From: Microglena sp. YARC
Taxonomy: Eukaryota > Chlorophyta > Chlorophyceae > Chlamydomonadales > Chlamydomonadaceae
Direction of reading: 5' to 3'
Assembly: GCA_022414725.1 (NCBI GenBank)
Contig: CM039465.1
Coordinates: 42,862,397-42,926,396, forward strand
Length of the DNA stretch: 64,000 nt
The notes under the pieces are model-generated. The model was given only the letters and a program-made list of their open reading frames with translations, had not been told where the DNA came from and did not search any database. Within the stretch, counting starts at the first letter, position 1; each line of letters starts with the position of its first letter. This document shows, in pieces, positions 9,074-18,490 of the stretch. Position numbers and translations under genes: made by a program.

Positions 9074-12049
9074 CTAAGAAGAAGCGGTCATTCCAAGCAT
9101 TCGGACAAACCTCCAGAACACAGCAGGATCAAGGGGCTTGGTGAAGGGGTCAGCACAGTTGTCCTTAGTGTTAACATAGGCAACATCAAGCTGTTCATCC
9201 TCCACCAGCTCCTTTATATAGTGATGGATGACATCAATGTGCTTGTTGCGAGGGAGCAGCTGCCAGTCATTAGCCCAGCTCAAGGACCCCAAGTTGTCAC
9301 CCTGAATGGTAACCAGGTCACAAGGCAGACCCAGATCTACCCTCAACTTCTTCAACCATTGCACCTCCCGGGCTGTCTGAGACAGGGCCTGATACTCAGC
9401 CTCACTAGAGCTAATGGCAACAGTAGGCTGCCTTTTGCTCATCCAGTTCACAACGCACCCCCCAGCAAGCACAGCAAAGCCAGTCTGAGACCTCCTGTCA
9501 GACCCATCATCAGCAAAGGATGAGTCACTAAAGACAGTAAAAGAGAACTCAGGGCTGTGGGTGTAAGTGAGGCCCAGGTGGGAATGTGATCTCAAATACA
9601 AGAGCAAACGCTTGGCTGCCCCCCAGAGGGGAACGGTAGGGTGAGCAGAAAACCTGGACAGGTAGCTCACAGCAAAAGAAATATCAGGCCTGGTGCAAGT
9701 AGCCAGGTATAGCAAAGCACCCACAAGAGATAGGTACTGGCTATTAGAGGGCAGGGGGTCTCCAGGGGGGTCAGTGACGGTGGACTTGGCCATGGGAGCA
9801 CCAAACTTGGGCTTGGCAGCAGCAGTAAGACCAAACTGCTCAACCAGATCAACAATGTAGGAGTGCTGGGAAAGGTTGACTTGAACACACCTGCCGTCAG
9901 AGTCAAGTGTAACAGCCATGTCCAAAGAGAGGAACTGAATCGGAACACCCATCTCTTTGACCTCCCAGCCAGCTTTCTCCATAGCTTTGATCAGCAAAAC
10001 ATACCTATCCAGCTCACTAAAAGCACAGATAAAATCATCAACATAGGTCAGGACATAGCTCCATCCACCAATATAATCCCTCCTAAAATACAGAGCAGGT
10101 TCTGCCTTGCACATAGTAAACCCATGTGCAACCAAAACCCGCTTGACATCCCGACTCCAAGCCCTGGGCGCCTGCTTCAAGCCATAAAGAGACTTGATCA
10201 GTTTGCACACAAGGGGAACACCGTTAGGACCAAGTACCTTAAAGCCCTCAGGCTGGTGGCAGTACAGGTCCAGACCAGGTTCTAGCTTAGCATTCAGAAA
10301 TGCAGTCTTGATGTCCAGCTGCCGAACAAACATTTTTCTATGAGTGATGGCAGCAAGGAGCACCCTCAGACCTGCTTTAGAGGAAACGGGGGCATATACG
10401 TCATGAAAGTCCAGCCCAGGACGCTGCAGAAAACCACGGACCACAAAACGTGCCTTGAAGCGCACAGAACCATCAACCCCAACCTTCTTCACAAATAACC
10501 ACCTGCCAGACAGGATCCTCTGCTTAGGAGGCTGTGGAGTGAGTGCCCAAGTACCATGGGCATGTAGGGACGCCATCTCATCCTTCATAGCAAGCAGCCA
10601 TTGATCCCTGTCAGGGTTGGTAGGAAGCATGGCAGCTTTAAAGGTTAGTTCAGTGGAGGTGGAAATGTATGCCCCCACGTACAAGCAGTGTACTTGTACA
10701 TGAGCAGCGGGGATATCAGCAGTATCAGCAGTAACCGGTAGTAAAGCCCCCAGCGCAGCACTAATGCCTGGTTGAACAAGGCCGGCATTCTTTGCCTCTA
10801 TGTCATCGAAGCCTGGGTCGACCGGAACACCCCAGCCATACGCAGTATCAGACCCGGACCAGTGTTCAAGATCATCACTCACACTCTCGGTGACGGCCAC
10901 ATCGTTACAATGCCTTGTCCGGTGTAAACCACCAGGGACAGCAGGAGGCGAAGGGATCAGCAGCGCCCGCGAGCCATCCGAACAGGTGGACGGGGGGTGG
11001 CAACTAGTGGACAATGGACCAATATCAGGCTCCACTATGATCTGAGGCTGTCCTAATCCTAGAGCTTCGCCGACGAAACGTGGCGCAGAGGAGGGCCTGG
11101 CGACCCCCTGAGATTCGGGTAAAATCTTATTTGAAAGGACATCGGAATCCCGCCCGCCCAGTGCCTTCACACGCAATGCAGCACCATCAGCCCCTGACCT
11201 GGGACGCAAGGTCATCCCATGACCAGGGCAGCGGTCGACAATTGGGGTTAGCAAAGGGTCTAAGGAATTAACCGCAGACTCAGGCATGTGTCCGTTGATA
11301 GCGGCAGGGATGCGAGAGACATACGGAGACCCATCATAGGGAGATAGCCCAGGAATACAGTTATAGCTAAACTGTTCATAGAAGAGTACATCACGACTCT
11401 CTACTACCTGGCGCAACTTAGGAACCCAAACAAAATAACCCTTACTCACCAGAGAATACCCAACAAGTCTACCAGATAACGCCCTTTCGTCTAGCTTGTT
11501 GCGTTTCTTCCCATTGACTAAGGTAACATAGCAAGGGCAACCAAACACACGCAACAACGACACATCAGGTAGAACCCCAAAGAACAACTCATAAGGAGTC
11601 TTGTCACCCTGATTGGGCAGCCGGTTACGTAGGTAACAAGCAGCTAGGAAGGCATAGGGCCAGAAAGACTTAGTGAGCTTAGACTCCAAATGGATACTCC
11701 TAGCTATGTTCTGCAAGACCCCATTGTACCGTTCCACAGTTGCATTCTGCTGAGCAGTGTATGCCATAGATAATTCATGCACAGCACCAACCGATTCTAA
11801 CCAATCCTCGAACCACTGTACTAGAAATTCCTTAGCCCTGTCAGATCTGAGACACTTGAAAACAAAACCATGCAGCTGAGTCATCCACCTGTGGATTGTA
11901 GTTTGAACTGCTAAGGGAGCTTCATCCTTGGTCCTCAAACACAATACTTCAGCATAGCCAGAGTATAGGTCTGTGAGACACAGAACATAAAACTCCCCAC
12001 GCAAGCCCCTAATATGAAATGGTCCCATGATGTCCAAGTGAAGGCGTTG
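9074..12049 (-). CDS. Copia pol: integrase core, reverse transcriptase, RNase H
   Basis: An open frame of about 990 codons. Counting from the first Met (12037), the integrase triad is D2, D66 and E102, giving the typical D-x35-E spacing. The reverse transcriptase contains KARFVVRGF and the catalytic YVDDF (residues 665-669; + strand 10031-10045). RNase H shows SDSSFADD and SSSEAEYQAL, and the frame ends shortly after a KHIDV...VADPFTK-like Copia C-terminus (here CADPFTKPLD). It would be translated as part of a polyprotein, but a TAA at 12050-12052 separates it from the zinc-finger part just upstream, where related elements read Leu or another sense codon. As sequenced, this copy could not make a full Pol. 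Confidence 0.93.
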   Translation of the reverse strand, partial: QRLHLDIMGPFHIRGLRGEFYVLCLTDLYSGYAEVLCLRTKDEAPLAVQTTIHRWMTQLHGFVFKCLRSDRAKEFLVQWFEDWLESVGAVHELSMAYTAQQNATVERYNGVLQNIARSIHLESKLTKSFWPYAFLAACYLRNRLPNQGDKTPYELFFGVLPDVSLLRVFGCPCYVTLVNGKKRNKLDERALSGRLVGYSLVSKGYFVWVPKLRQVVESRDVLFYEQFSYNCIPGLSPYDGSPYVSRIPAAINGHMPESAVNSLDPLLTPIVDRCPGHGMTLRPRSGADGAALRVKALGGRDSDVLSNKILPESQGVARPSSAPRFVGEALGLGQPQIIVEPDIGPLSTSCHPPSTCSDGSRALLIPSPPAVPGGLHRTRHCNDVAVTESVSDDLEHWSGSDTAYGWGVPVDPGFDDIEAKNAGLVQPGISAALGALLPVTADTADIPAAHVQVHCLYVGAYISTSTELTFKAAMLPTNPDRDQWLLAMKDEMASLHAHGTWALTPQPPKQRILSGRWLFVKKVGVDGSVRFKARFVVRGFLQRPGLDFHDVYAPVSSKAGLRVLLAAITHRKMFVRQLDIKTAFLNAKLEPGLDLYCHQPEGFKVLGPNGVPLVCKLIKSLYGLKQAPRAWSRDVKRVLVAHGFTMCKAEPALYFRRDYIGGWSYVLTYVDDFICAFSELDRYVLLIKAMEKAGWEVKEMGVPIQFLSLDMAVTLDSDGRCVQVNLSQHSYIVDLVEQFGLTAAAKPKFGAPMAKSTVTDPPGDPLPSNSQYLSLVGALLYLATCTRPDISFAVSYLSRFSAHPTVPLWGAAKRLLLYLRSHSHLGLTYTHSPEFSFTVFSDSSFADDGSDRRSQTGFAVLAGGCVVNWMSKRQPTVAISSSEAEYQALSQTAREVQWLKKLRVDLGLPCDLVTIQGDNLGSLSWANDWQLLPRNKHIDVIHHYIKELVEDEQLDVAYVNTKDNCADPFTKPLDPAVFWRFVRMLGMTASS

Positions 12050-12784
12050 TTAAGGTGCACGGATCTTAGTTTGGCTTTCTTTAGGAAAAGGGAGACGTTT
12101 TGCCTTAGCCTTTTGACAAGCATCACATGGGATCTTAGACAGTTTTTTCACCTGTTTGAGATTGAGGGGTAAGTTTTTAACCAAACCCTTCCTGACAAGG
12201 TTGTGCATGGCGTCATAGCCAGGGTGACCCAGCCGCTTATGCCACAACCATTCAGGAGTGGTAGGGATAACAACTCCACCATCCTCATCAACATCAAGTG
12301 CAAAAACTGGATAATGTACAGCACTCAACAAACGGCCACGAGGGGTGTGACAAGGCCTACAGGTAAATTTGTACACACCATCACTGGAGGCAGGGAAGGA
12401 CCAGAGGACAGAAGAGCCCTGAGTGGCAGTACAACTAAGACTATCGAAAGAAATCTTGCAGTTGTGAGCATGAGCCACAGCATTTACTGACAGGAGGTTC
12501 ACCAGACAGTGAGGGATGTAGAGAACATCAGTTAAAGTGATTGATGTTGGTAACCAATCACTACATAACACAATGGACCCCTGACCCACCGACCGTTGAA
12601 CCACTCCAACACCAAATTTAACTGCTGGCCCATCCTCAGAAGCATGATACACAGTGAACAAAGACAGATCACCTGTGATTGACATCCCAGCTCCAGAATC
12701 AACATGCCAGATACCCTCAGACAGGCTCGGGCTACAGACGTTTGAAAACTTCGAAGTGCAGGAGAATAGGACAGAGCTTACCTC
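12050..12784 (-). CDS. Copia protease and pre-integrase zinc finger
   Basis: Continues the gag frame directly after a TAG. The aspartic protease active site is VDSGAG just upstream of the first Met (near 12690). The retroviral integrase HHCC finger follows as WHKRLGHPG...CDACQKAK. There is no ATG before the protease motif, so expression needs read-through of the TAG or another route from gag. Immediately after the TAG, GAG|GTAAGC also reads as a good splice donor on the minus strand. The segment ends at an in-frame TAA (12050) that looks like a single T-to-A change. Confidence 0.85.
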   Translation of the reverse strand, partial: EVSSVLFSCTSKFSNVCSPSLSEGIWHVDSGAGMSITGDLSLFTVYHASEDGPAVKFGVGVVQRSVGQGSIVLCSDWLPTSITLTDVLYIPHCLVNLLSVNAVAHAHNCKISFDSLSCTATQGSSVLWSFPASSDGVYKFTCRPCHTPRGRLLSAVHYPVFALDVDEDGGVVIPTTPEWLWHKRLGHPGYDAMHNLVRKGLVKNLPLNLKQVKKLSKIPCDACQKAKAKRLPFPKESQTKIRAP

Positions 12785-14823
12785 CTATTTCTTGGCCATA
12801 GCAAACCCATCAATCTGGGCCTGCAGGGAGGACAGCTGCTTAGGAGTAAGCGCACCCGGAAGGGCCAAGGCAATGGGCACTGGAGCAGTAACCGGTACAC
12901 CAGGCCTGGTCCTTCGCAGATGCGGGTGCTTCGTAAAACAGCGATCCTCCGAGTGGGTCGTTTTGGTGGGGCATGGGCCCCAAGTGCAATCCAGACGTCT
13001 CTTGAGGGAACCGGAACCCTGAGAACCAGATCCCTGCCCACGCTGAAATGCAGCATTGGCAGGAACCTGGGGAGCGTCCCGGAGAGCTATGTTCAAGATG
13101 TCGAGAGACCTATATTCCTCAAGACAAGACCAGTACTCAACAGGCTGCCTGTTAGCTAACAACGTACCATATTTGATCCGCAGCGACTCAAAGCGGATCA
13201 GACGGATACCCTGAACTATAGTTTCCATGGCGTGACGCTGAGTCACCGGATGCCCAGCGCTGCGGAGGTCAGTGCAGAGACCGCGAACCTTGCGAAAGAA
13301 GTCATCTACGCGGTCAGAAAGGCCCATGTGTGCACCAAGAAGCTCGGCGCGCATGAGAGGGACTCTAGAGGCAAGGGCATCGGACTGCCTCTTCTGAATA
13401 TCAATAAAGATATCCCGAGGTTTGGCAAAGTCCTGGTATACCTTGACCATATCATCCTCCATGTTCGCGAGCATCATGGTTAAGCACATGAACTCCTGAC
13501 GGTCCAGGGGCAAGGCACTAAAACCCAACAGTGCAGGATCCACCCGAGACTCACCATGAGAGGCCGAAGATCCAGCAGCAGGAGCAGGGGTCAGAGGAGC
13601 CAAAGACTTACGAATATCCAAAAAATACTCAGCAGCGAGACCAGCGCCATACGCGCGCTGGTCATCTAAGGTCCTAATCTCAGGCAGGGACCTCGCAACA
13701 CTCACTACCAACTCGAAATCAGGGCGAACCGGACACAAAGGGATGGGTACTTTCACAAACTGGTAACCTAGCCGTTCATGATCCCTACGCCGCACGCCAC
13801 CAAAGGAGACACCATTATCAGGGGGATATCTGATCCCGGAAGTGACCGGTCCAAGAAAGGATCGACACTGTAAACCCAGCTCAGAGAATGCCATCACCCG
13901 GCGATGCTTCAGCTTTACACTCACATTAGCCATAGTAGCTTGCATGTCCATCCGACCGTACAGAGTGCGGTTCATGGACTCACCACCACGTCGAGCTTGG
14001 TTGATCAGACGGAAGTGCTTCAGCTGCAGATTCGGAGGAGGTCCTCCAGTGAGCAGATGCTCCCAAGACTCGCATGACAGCGAATGCAAAGCAGGAGGAG
14101 GGCCAGGGGCCGGTGGAAGCTCCACCGGCGGAGGCGGAGGGGGCTCCTGCGAAGGACCAGCACCAGATGTGCGGGCAGAAGAAGCAGCAGCTTCACGAGA
14201 ACGAGTATGGTAGCCAGGGAGGCCACGCTCCATGGGAACAGATGCAGAGGTGAAAGAAGCAGAGCTCCTCATCAAAGTCGGCTTGGCCACATCCGGGTGA
14301 ACCAGTGGAGGAGGCACAAGCGGAGGAGCAGACGAAGGCTCGGGCTTAAACTCAGGCGACGACTCAAGCGGAGGCGCATACTGAGGAGCAGGCTCATAAA
14401 CCGGCGAAACTGTAGAAGTCTCAAATACTCGAGTCGCAGCAGCCGACGGAGTCACTCCACCGAAGTCAGCACTCGTGGCACTCTTCAAGTCATCATCATC
14501 ATCAGTACCCTCAGAAAAGTCATCATCTTCGCTGAAGCGGGCAGTAGGAGGCTTCGGCTCTGTTGCGTACCGAATGATCTGTGTCTGTACACAACATAGT
14601 TTCATCAGAACATCCTCAACTGCAGGGAGAGGCGTCGAACAATACGAGAAGGAACCGTACAGTTGGAGGATTGACCGGGGGGGGTTACTTCCACGATGGC
14701 GGAAGGATCCTCCTCTCCGGCAGCAAAGGCCGCTGGCGCGCGATCATCTAGCCAATCTGAAGGAACCTTGAACTCTCGTGGTAAGACAAAGTCGCAGCCA
14801 TTGCTAACAATGACGCTGCGCAT
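12785..14823 (-). pseudogene. Copia gag, frameshifted near its N-terminus
   Basis: Downstream of 14605 a 606-codon frame encodes Gag: an acidic Ser/Asp stretch, a long proline-rich linker, a helical core and a C-terminal CTWGPC...H...C finger that is a variant of the retroviral zinc knuckle. Upstream, a 72-codon frame starts at 14823 and its TGA overlaps the ATG at 14605 by one base. Moving one frame at the run of eight G on the + strand (14677-14684) joins the 72-codon frame to the gag frame without stops, so the start is probably 14823 and the homopolymer is a one-base indel, biological or from sequencing. The alternative is a genuine short upstream ORF with termination-reinitiation. Confidence 0.8.
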
Positions 14824-14923
14824 CCCGCGCGTCCATGGAACACCATTTTTTATCGGTTAGTTTCACAAAGCCGGCAGGAGGCCCTCGCGGAAGTTGCATT
14901 TGAAAAGCAGTGGTAGTAAATGA

Positions 14924-14937
14924 AGGACCGTATAACC
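14924..14937 (-). other. Putative Copia primer-binding site
   Basis: Directly after the 5' LTR the minus strand reads GGTTATACGGTCC and lacks the TGG that pairs with a tRNA CCA end. GGTTAT resembles the internal primer site of Drosophila copia and Ty5, which pair with the anticodon arm of initiator tRNA-Met, but the following bases differ from that tRNA. Low confidence on the primer identity. Confidence 0.35.
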
Positions 14938-15287
14938 TATCAGCTTGTATGCCCTCCGTAGAGTAGACAGAGATGAAAGCAGCGGAACAGACGCACCAAT
15001 CTATACACGGAGACGAGAATAGCATTACAAGGACAGGCGGACGCCAAAGGACACCAGCGGTGGGAGAGGCGGATGCCTGTAACCTGACTAGAACCTAAGC
15101 CAGGGATCTTAAGCCGGGCACCGGCTATACAGAGCGTGTCAGTGAGAGACCGGTGACGCAGCCAACAGGAAGCTGTCACTGAGTCATAAAGGATGACACA
15201 GTACTGGCAGAGCCGATAGTTCTAAGGAAGTACATAAGTAGTCACCAAGTCATAAAACGCGTGAGAGCACCGCAATTCATGCTGACA
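14938..15287 (-). repeat. Copia 5' LTR
   Basis: 350 bp, + strand TATCAGCTTGTATGCC to CATGCTGACA, one mismatch to the 3' LTR. Flanked outside by GAGTG (15288-15292). Confidence 0.95.
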
Positions 15288-15292
15288 GAGTG

Positions 15293-15678
15293 CACTAGTG
15301 GGACTGCTGACGAATATTGCCTGTAGATGCAATTACTCAAGCCTAAGTTGCCTAAGTTGTGTAAGTTGCGCCACCCAGTTCCAAGATCTGCATCTGAGAC
15401 GCAACGGACCCTCCAAGATGTGCGTCCGAGAAGCACGGAACCCTCCAAGAACGCAACCGACCTACTGGATCTGCTGCGAAGACGCAACGCACGCTCCTTG
15501 ATATTTGCCTGAGACCCTCTGCCTGAAACGCAAGACGAGGCGTTTTGAACAAACCTGTACGGGAGTAAACCCTAGCTTCGGACGCTAAGCTAAATTTGCG
15601 CCCTCTCTACCTGACAAGAGTCCTCCCAAGTCCGTTTCAAGTTTTCGATTTCGTCCAAGAAAGAAAGATCTGAAGCAG
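15293..15678 (+). other. Probable 5' UTR/promoter region of the cyclophilin gene
   Basis: Between the Copia insertion and the start codon. It contains a diverged repeat of GACGCAAC / CCTCCAAGA phrases at 15397-15500 and CCTAAGTTGCCTAAGTTG at 15343. No TATA-like box stands out close to the ATG. The Copia insertion may separate the gene from more distal control sequences. Confidence 0.4.
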
Positions 15679-16173
15679 ATGGCTAGACTTGATCGCGCTC
15701 CTGCGCTCTCGAACGTTTGCTCTGTGCTGCTTCTATTGGTTGCTTTCTTTGCACGCACATCTGCGGCAGCACCCGATGTAGTTCCCAAGATGTCCATTGA
15801 GCGAGTGGTATTTCAATTAGTCGAAGGAGACATCGAATTCGCATTCTTCCACGCAGTTGCTCCAAAGACTAGTGCCCACATATTTGAGCTAGTCAGTGAA
15901 GGCCTGTACACCAGCAATGACGTCTTCAGGGTGCACAAGAACTTTGTAGCCCAGGTGTCAGCTGTGACAAGCAGAACTCTGCCATTTATGTCAGTGGCAC
16001 AGAGGGACTTGGCAAATCAGCATGTCCCGCTTGAAGTACAGGATGGAGTACGGCACTACGAAGGTGCTGTGAGCATGGGACGGAATGACGATCCCAACAG
16101 TGGTACTTCTTCCTTCTCGATGTTGCTAGGAGCTGCTCACCATCTGGATATGAAGTACACCTTGTTTGGGAAG
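15679..16173 (+). CDS. CYP23-type cyclophilin, exon 1
   Basis: 165 codons from ATG at 15679. Residues 1-30 form a signal peptide: a basic start, LLLLVAFFA, then an SAAA cleavage region, so the protein enters the secretory pathway. The cyclophilin fold follows, with GDIEFAFFHAVAPKT, HIFELVSEGLY, FRVHKNFVAQ, GAVSMGR and SSFSMLLG. In canonical cyclophilins this fold is a peptidyl-prolyl isomerase. Here the catalytic FHR is FRV and the F-M-Q-GGD region is FVAQVSAV, as in plant CYP23, so isomerase activity is doubtful. The exon ends AAG|GTACAG in phase 0 and joins exon 2 at 19930. Reading on gives an artefactual stop at 16206. Confidence 0.85.
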
Positions 16174-16467
16174 GTACAGTGCGACGACTACCATAATATG
16201 CACTAGCCTATAAATTTGCATTGCATTTACGAGTATCACAATAATTGCATTGCAATTTCATTTTTTGAATGTGGTCATGAGAATGGAAATTCTGCATGGT
16301 GGTTCTGCTGCTGCTGATGATGATGATTATTACAATTTTCCTGGTGCCCTACTGGACTCCAAATGTGCCCTCGGATTGACGGAGTCAAGGGAGACCATCA
16401 AACATCATGCACTCAGAAGAGAAGAAAAAGATTCTGCTACTTAGCAGAAAAAGATTCTGCTAAGTAA

Positions 16468-16640
16468 CTGAAGTTAGTAATGTGGCCGAACGATGTTCAC
16501 CTCCTCTTCTCCGACCATGAGTTCTTGATCTTTATGGAGGTGTGAAATGTCAATTATAAATGTACATTAGTACTGCCCCGAAATAAAGTGTATTGGGGTT
16601 CTTAGCCTCTACATTATGATTGATTGGGGAAGTTTGTTGG
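16468..16640 (+). repeat. 170-bp intronic repeat, copy 1
   Basis: Unit beginning AATGTGGCCGAACGATGTTC, through GAGTTCTTGATCTTTATGGA and TACATTAGTACTGCCCC, ending GGGGAAGTTTGTTGGCTTAC. Two further copies lie at about 17185-17355 and 17360-17530. The second and third are adjacent, while the first is separated by 540 bp holding a G-rich degenerate repeat and repeat family G. Confidence 0.85.
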
Positions 16641-16654
16641 CTTACTGCTAGGGG

Positions 16655-16860
16655 GGGGGATGCTTCACCTCAATCCTTTACACTGCAACTTTGGGGGTCT
16701 CACACTAGGGGGGTTGGGGCTCAACCTCAACATTTTACACAGAAAATTTGGGGGTCTTCCGCTGGGGGGATGATGCTCTACCTCTGCCTTTTACACAGCA
16801 AACACCCAACCCCAACCCCAACCCCATTGATTGGGGGCAATGGTGGGTAATCCGGTTTCT
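16655..16860 (+). repeat. Degenerate GGGGG / TTTACACWGCAAA repeat
   Basis: CTAGGGGGG...CCTCAA.CCTTTTACAC is repeated at about 16648, 16705 and 16762 with a period near 57 bp, then AACCCCAACCCCAACCCC at 16807. A long frame across it is an artefact of low complexity. Confidence 0.6.
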
Positions 16861-16889
16861 TTACAATTGCTGTACCAAAACCAGGAATA

Positions 16890-17105
16890 TTTTTGGCGGA
16901 GCCCCCTCTTCAAGGGGGTGGGAGCCCCCAGGGTTACCCATTTGTCCATTCGACCGAAACATTTCTTGAAGCCGACACGTCATCCAACGGTCGCATAACT
17001 AACTCGCTTCGGTCAGCTCCTTCGTTGCCACCTTTCGTTCCGTTGCCAACACACTCCACCAATTTTCCGCGTCGCTTGCGACGCTGCATAGGACTTGTTA
17101 TCTAC
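16890..17105 (+). repeat. Dispersed repeat family G, copy 1
   Basis: Starts GGCGGAGCCCCCTCTTCAAG, continues GGGAGCCCCCAGGGTTACCC, and ends GCGTCGCTTGCGACGCTGCA then TAGGACTTGTTA. Further copies: 17628-17800 (minus), 62225-62435 (plus), 62912-63060 (minus), 63085-63315 (plus). No coding capacity, and I could not define target duplications. Confidence 0.75.
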
Positions 17106-17184
17106 CCAATCCTTATTAATCAAGATCCGCTTGCTTTTATAAATCGAATCGTATGGTCAAAAAGTAGTTTGTTGGTTGACTGCT

Positions 17185-17530
17185 AAGTTAGAAATGTGGC
17201 CGAACGATGTCCACCTCCTCTCTCCAACTATGAGTTCTTGATCTTTATGTGAAATGTCAATTATAAATGTACATTAGTACTGCCCCCAAATTAAGTTTAG
17301 TTGGGTTCTGAGTCTCTACATTATATTTGATTGGGGAAGTTTGTTGGCTTACTGCTAAGTTAGAAATGTGGCCGAACAATGTCCACCTCCTCTCTCTAAC
17401 TACGAGTTCTTGATCTTTATGGAGGTGTGAAACGTCAATATTAAATGTACATTAGTACTGCCCCAAAATTAAGTTTAGTTGAGTTCTGAATCACTTCATG
17501 ACATCAAGTTTGAAGTTTGTTGGCTTATCG
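17185..17530 (+). repeat. 170-bp intronic repeat, copies 2 and 3 in tandem
   Basis: Two adjacent units, both beginning TAAGTTAGAAATGTGGCCGA and holding the TACATTAGTACTGCCCC phrase. Copy 3 diverges after TTTAGTTGAGTTCTGAATCA. Confidence 0.85.
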
Positions 17531-17627
17531 CGTCCTGAGGCTGAAGAAGGTCTCATAGGTTTTACTGCTTTTAAATTAAAATTTAAAATATGGCGGTACA
17601 TGAGCTTGTGAGCGGTACTTGTACATT

Positions 17628-17800
17628 AACAAGTCCTAGGCGGTGTCGCAAGCGAAATGGAAATTGCCGGAGTGTGTTGGCAACAGAACGACAGGTGGCA
17701 ACGGACTGGAGCTGACTGAAGCCAGTTAATTATGTGACAGTTGGCTGACGGTCGCACAGAGGGACGACGGGTTGAATCTGGGGGCTCCTGAAGGGATTGT
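17628..17800 (-). repeat. Dispersed repeat family G, copy 2
   Basis: Minus-oriented relative to 16890-17105. It begins AACAAGTCCTAGGCGGTGTC on the + strand, contains GGAGTGTGTTGGCAAC and ends near CTGGGGGCTCCTGAAG. It is followed by three GTGTGTGAT-type units at 17800-17855. Confidence 0.7.
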
Positions 17801-17929
17801 ATGTGACTGTGTGTGATGGGATTGTGTGTGACTGTGTGTGATGGGATTGTGTTCGAAATCCCCCAGAACAGGCTCAGCTAAAAAACAAAAATAAAGCGGT
17901 ACATGAGCTTTTGAGCGGTACGTGTACAT

Positions 17930-18490
17930 TAAAAAATATAGAGAATGCGGTACATGATCTGAGTTCAGAACACTGTGAGGTTTCTTCCGGTTATAGCGGT
18001 AATGTCATGCCATGTCATGTAATAGCGGTACAATAGCGGTACATGAGCTGAGTTCAGAACACTGTGAGGTTTCTTCCGGTTATAGCGGTAATGTCATGCC
18101 ATGTCATGTAATAGCGGTACAATAGCGGTACATGAGCTGAGTTCATAACACTGTGAGGTTTCTTCCAGTTACAGCGGTAATGTCATGCCATGTCATGTAA
18201 TAGCGGTACATGAGCTGAGTTCAGAACACTGTGAGGTTTCTTCCGGTTACAGCGGTAATGTCATGTCATGTAATAGCGGTACAATAGCGGTACATGAGCT
18301 GAGTTCAGAACACTGTGAGTTTTCTTCCGGTTATGGCGGTAATGGCATGTCATGTCATGTGATAGCGGTACAATTGCGGTACATGAGCTAAGTTCAGAAC
18401 ACTGTGAGATTTCTCCCTTTATTACATGACAAGACATCACGTGACATGACACGACACAACACGACATGACATGACATGACATGACATGAC
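17930..18490. repeat. 88-bp tandem repeat and ACATG microsatellite
   Basis: About five units of GAGTTCAGAACACTGTGAGG then TTTCTTCCGGTTATAGCGGT and AATGTCATGCCATGTCATGT with AATAGCGGTACA spacers run to 18430, with a partial unit before. They pass into ACATGAC repeats at 18421-18490. Confidence 0.85.

Larger units (their letters stand above)
8411..15287 (-). mobile_element. Full-length Ty1/Copia retrotransposon
   Basis: A 6877-bp element on the minus strand. It has 350-bp LTRs (8411-8760 and 14938-15287) differing at one position in my reading, and a 5-bp target duplication. The order is gag, protease, integrase, reverse transcriptase, RNase H, which defines Copia. In element orientation the LTR starts TGTCAG and ends CTGATA. 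All pol domains and gag downstream of 14677 share one frame, interrupted by a TAG at the gag-pol boundary (12785-12787) and a TAA before the integrase core (12050-12052). An 8-base homopolymer near the gag N-terminus shifts frame. It landed about 390 bp upstream of the cyclophilin start codon, in the opposite orientation. The near-identical LTRs mean a recent insertion. Confidence 0.95.

Noticed and set aside
9029..9523. Plus-strand frames inside the Copia element (also 9863-10285, 13842-14599)
   Set aside because: Shadows of the minus-strand gag-pol frame, which has clear retrotransposon motifs.
9074..14605. Nuclear genetic code with TAG/TAA read as glutamine
   Set aside because: Copia stops could suggest it, but host exons end at standard stops in the expected places (TAG for the cyclophilin, TAA for NDUFV1, TGA for GT90), and decayed copies carry random stops of all kinds.
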